Source: Bacillota bacterium
GTDB lineage: Bacteria > Bacillota > Clostridia > Lachnospirales > Lachnospiraceae
Assembly (NCBI GenBank): GCA_023460575.1
Contig: JAEWPQ010000069.1
Location: forward strand, 1-14,116
DNA length: 14,116 nucleotides
Direction of reading: 5' to 3'
Positions 13,805 to 14,116 of this stretch are shown here, piece by piece. The translations under genes and the position numbers were made by a program. Under the pieces are notes generated by a model. It had not been told where the DNA came from, made no database searches, and saw only the letters and a program-made list of their open reading frames with translations. Within the stretch, counting starts at the first letter, position 1; the number at the start of each line of letters is the position of its first letter.

Positions 13805-13829
13805 ATATTTCCAACAATATTAAAATCAG

Positions 13830-13875
13830 CCCTAGTTTTGTTTATAGACAGGATGGTACTAATGAACTGTCTTTT
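13830..13875 (-). promoter_or_regulatory. queD leader: Probable preQ1-I riboswitch
   Basis: Read on the minus strand, AGACAG (13872-13867) and CTGTCT (13851-13846) form stem P1. The loop contains TTC, TTAGT and TACCATC. The A-rich tail ATAAACAAAACTAGG (13845-13831) follows. TTAGT (13862-13858) can pair with ACTAG (13836-13832) to form pseudoknot P2. The order of stem, C-containing loop and A-rich tail with CTA-type P2 strand matches class I preQ1 aptamers, including the AACAAAAC block of the Thermoanaerobacter example. The loop is two to three bases longer than in B. subtilis. It is transcribed from the promoter just upstream and precedes preQ1 synthesis genes, the known target. Confidence 0.78.
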
Positions 13876-13885
13876 ATGCGGTAAA

Positions 13886-13914
13886 AGTATAACACCGTTT
13901 TTGCTGTGCGTCAA
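13886..13914 (-). promoter_or_regulatory. Promoter of the queD-queE-folE-queC-queF operon
   Basis: On the minus strand TTGACG (13914-13909) and TATACT (13891-13886) are spaced by 17 bases, a strong sigma-A promoter. Transcription would start near 13879, only a few bases before the riboswitch stem, with a leader of about 210 nt to the queD ATG. Confidence 0.82.
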
Positions 13915-13929
13915 GGCAAGAGATGCCTT
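13913..13929. repeat. Inverted repeat AAGGCA-N5-TGCCTT abutting the que promoter
   Basis: Perfect 6-bp arms (13913-13918 and 13924-13929) sit between the stop of the upstream oxidoreductase gene and the que promoter, overlapping the -35 by two bases. There is no T-run after it, so it is not a standard terminator. It could be a weak transcript-end hairpin or an operator. Confidence 0.4.
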
Positions 13930-14116
13930 TTATCGGACTGCCTGTGGAAAACTGAATACATGGACAGGATCATACCGACTCTCTGTCTGCCTTAATCTGC
14001 ATACATTCCCGCCGTAATACTCCTTCTCATAAACAGGCAGCCTGTTATAAGGAAAATTAATGTAGGAACCTTCTGTCAGTCCTTTTAAATACTGAAATCT
14101 GGGATAGAGCCACCGC
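13930..14116 (-). CDS. FAD-linked oxidoreductase, berberine-bridge-type C-terminus (partial)
   Basis: An open minus-strand frame enters from the right edge and ends at TAA (13932-13930), giving 61 residues. It carries the C-terminal BBE-domain pattern of FAD-linked oxidases: NFPYNRL (20-26), VYEKEYYGGNVCRLRQTESR (28-47) with the YYG-N--RL core, then YDPVHVFSFPQAV (48-60), matching the family's closing YDPxNVFxFPQ block. The FAD-binding domain lies outside the window, so substrate and covalent flavin attachment cannot be judged. Only 16 bp separate its stop from the que promoter, with a T-less hairpin between, so its transcript may run into the que leader. Confidence 0.78.
   Translation of the reverse strand, partial: RWLYPRFQYLKGLTEGSYINFPYNRLPVYEKEYYGGNVCRLRQTESRYDPVHVFSFPQAVR

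Overview
The window looks like chromosomal DNA from a clostridial Firmicute, most likely a saccharolytic Lachnospiraceae (Lacrimispora/Enterocloster-like). This rests on moderate GC content, strong AGGAGG-type ribosome binding sites, sigma-A promoters, a PTS beta-glucoside operon with a transcribed antiterminator target, and a clustered queuosine-precursor operon. No tRNA, rRNA, insertion sequence, CRISPR array or phage gene was seen.

Left part (1-4955). The 3' end of a GGDEF gene converges on a leftward operon, and a bidirectional terminator separates them. The operon is secreted esterase -> PTS EIIBC -> 6-phospho-beta-glucosidase. Its leader (about 4761-4901, minus strand) holds a weak promoter, an element resembling the RAT antiterminator targets of the BglG/LicT family, and a very stable intrinsic terminator that shares bases with it. 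The reading is that beta-glucosides are imported and phosphorylated by the PTS permease, hydrolysed by the GH1 enzyme, and induce the operon by antitermination. No EIIA domain or antiterminator gene is present here.

Middle part (4954-10765). A YdiB-type quinate/shikimate dehydrogenase and a cytoplasmic GH95 alpha-L-fucosidase-type hydrolase lie on the minus strand, each with its own promoter. Diverging from GH95 is a two-gene plus-strand unit: a membrane-anchored lipase/esterase that probably starts at TTG, and an aromatic-acid-exporter-family (ArAE/FUSC-like) protein.

Right part (10768-13914). A compact leftward operon queD-queE-folE-queC-queF encodes every step from GTP to preQ1, the queuosine precursor. 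It is preceded by a TTGACG-N17-TATACT promoter and a leader of about 210 nt with a probable preQ1-I riboswitch followed by two successive terminator-like hairpins, so the operon is probably feedback-regulated by its own product. At the right edge is the C-terminal end of a berberine-bridge-type FAD-linked oxidoreductase.

Most of the window is conventional metabolism. The most informative parts are the two RNA-based regulatory leaders, the unusual gene partnerships (secreted esterase with PTS; membrane lipase with ArAE exporter), and three start codons that promoter or ribosome-binding-site evidence moves inward.
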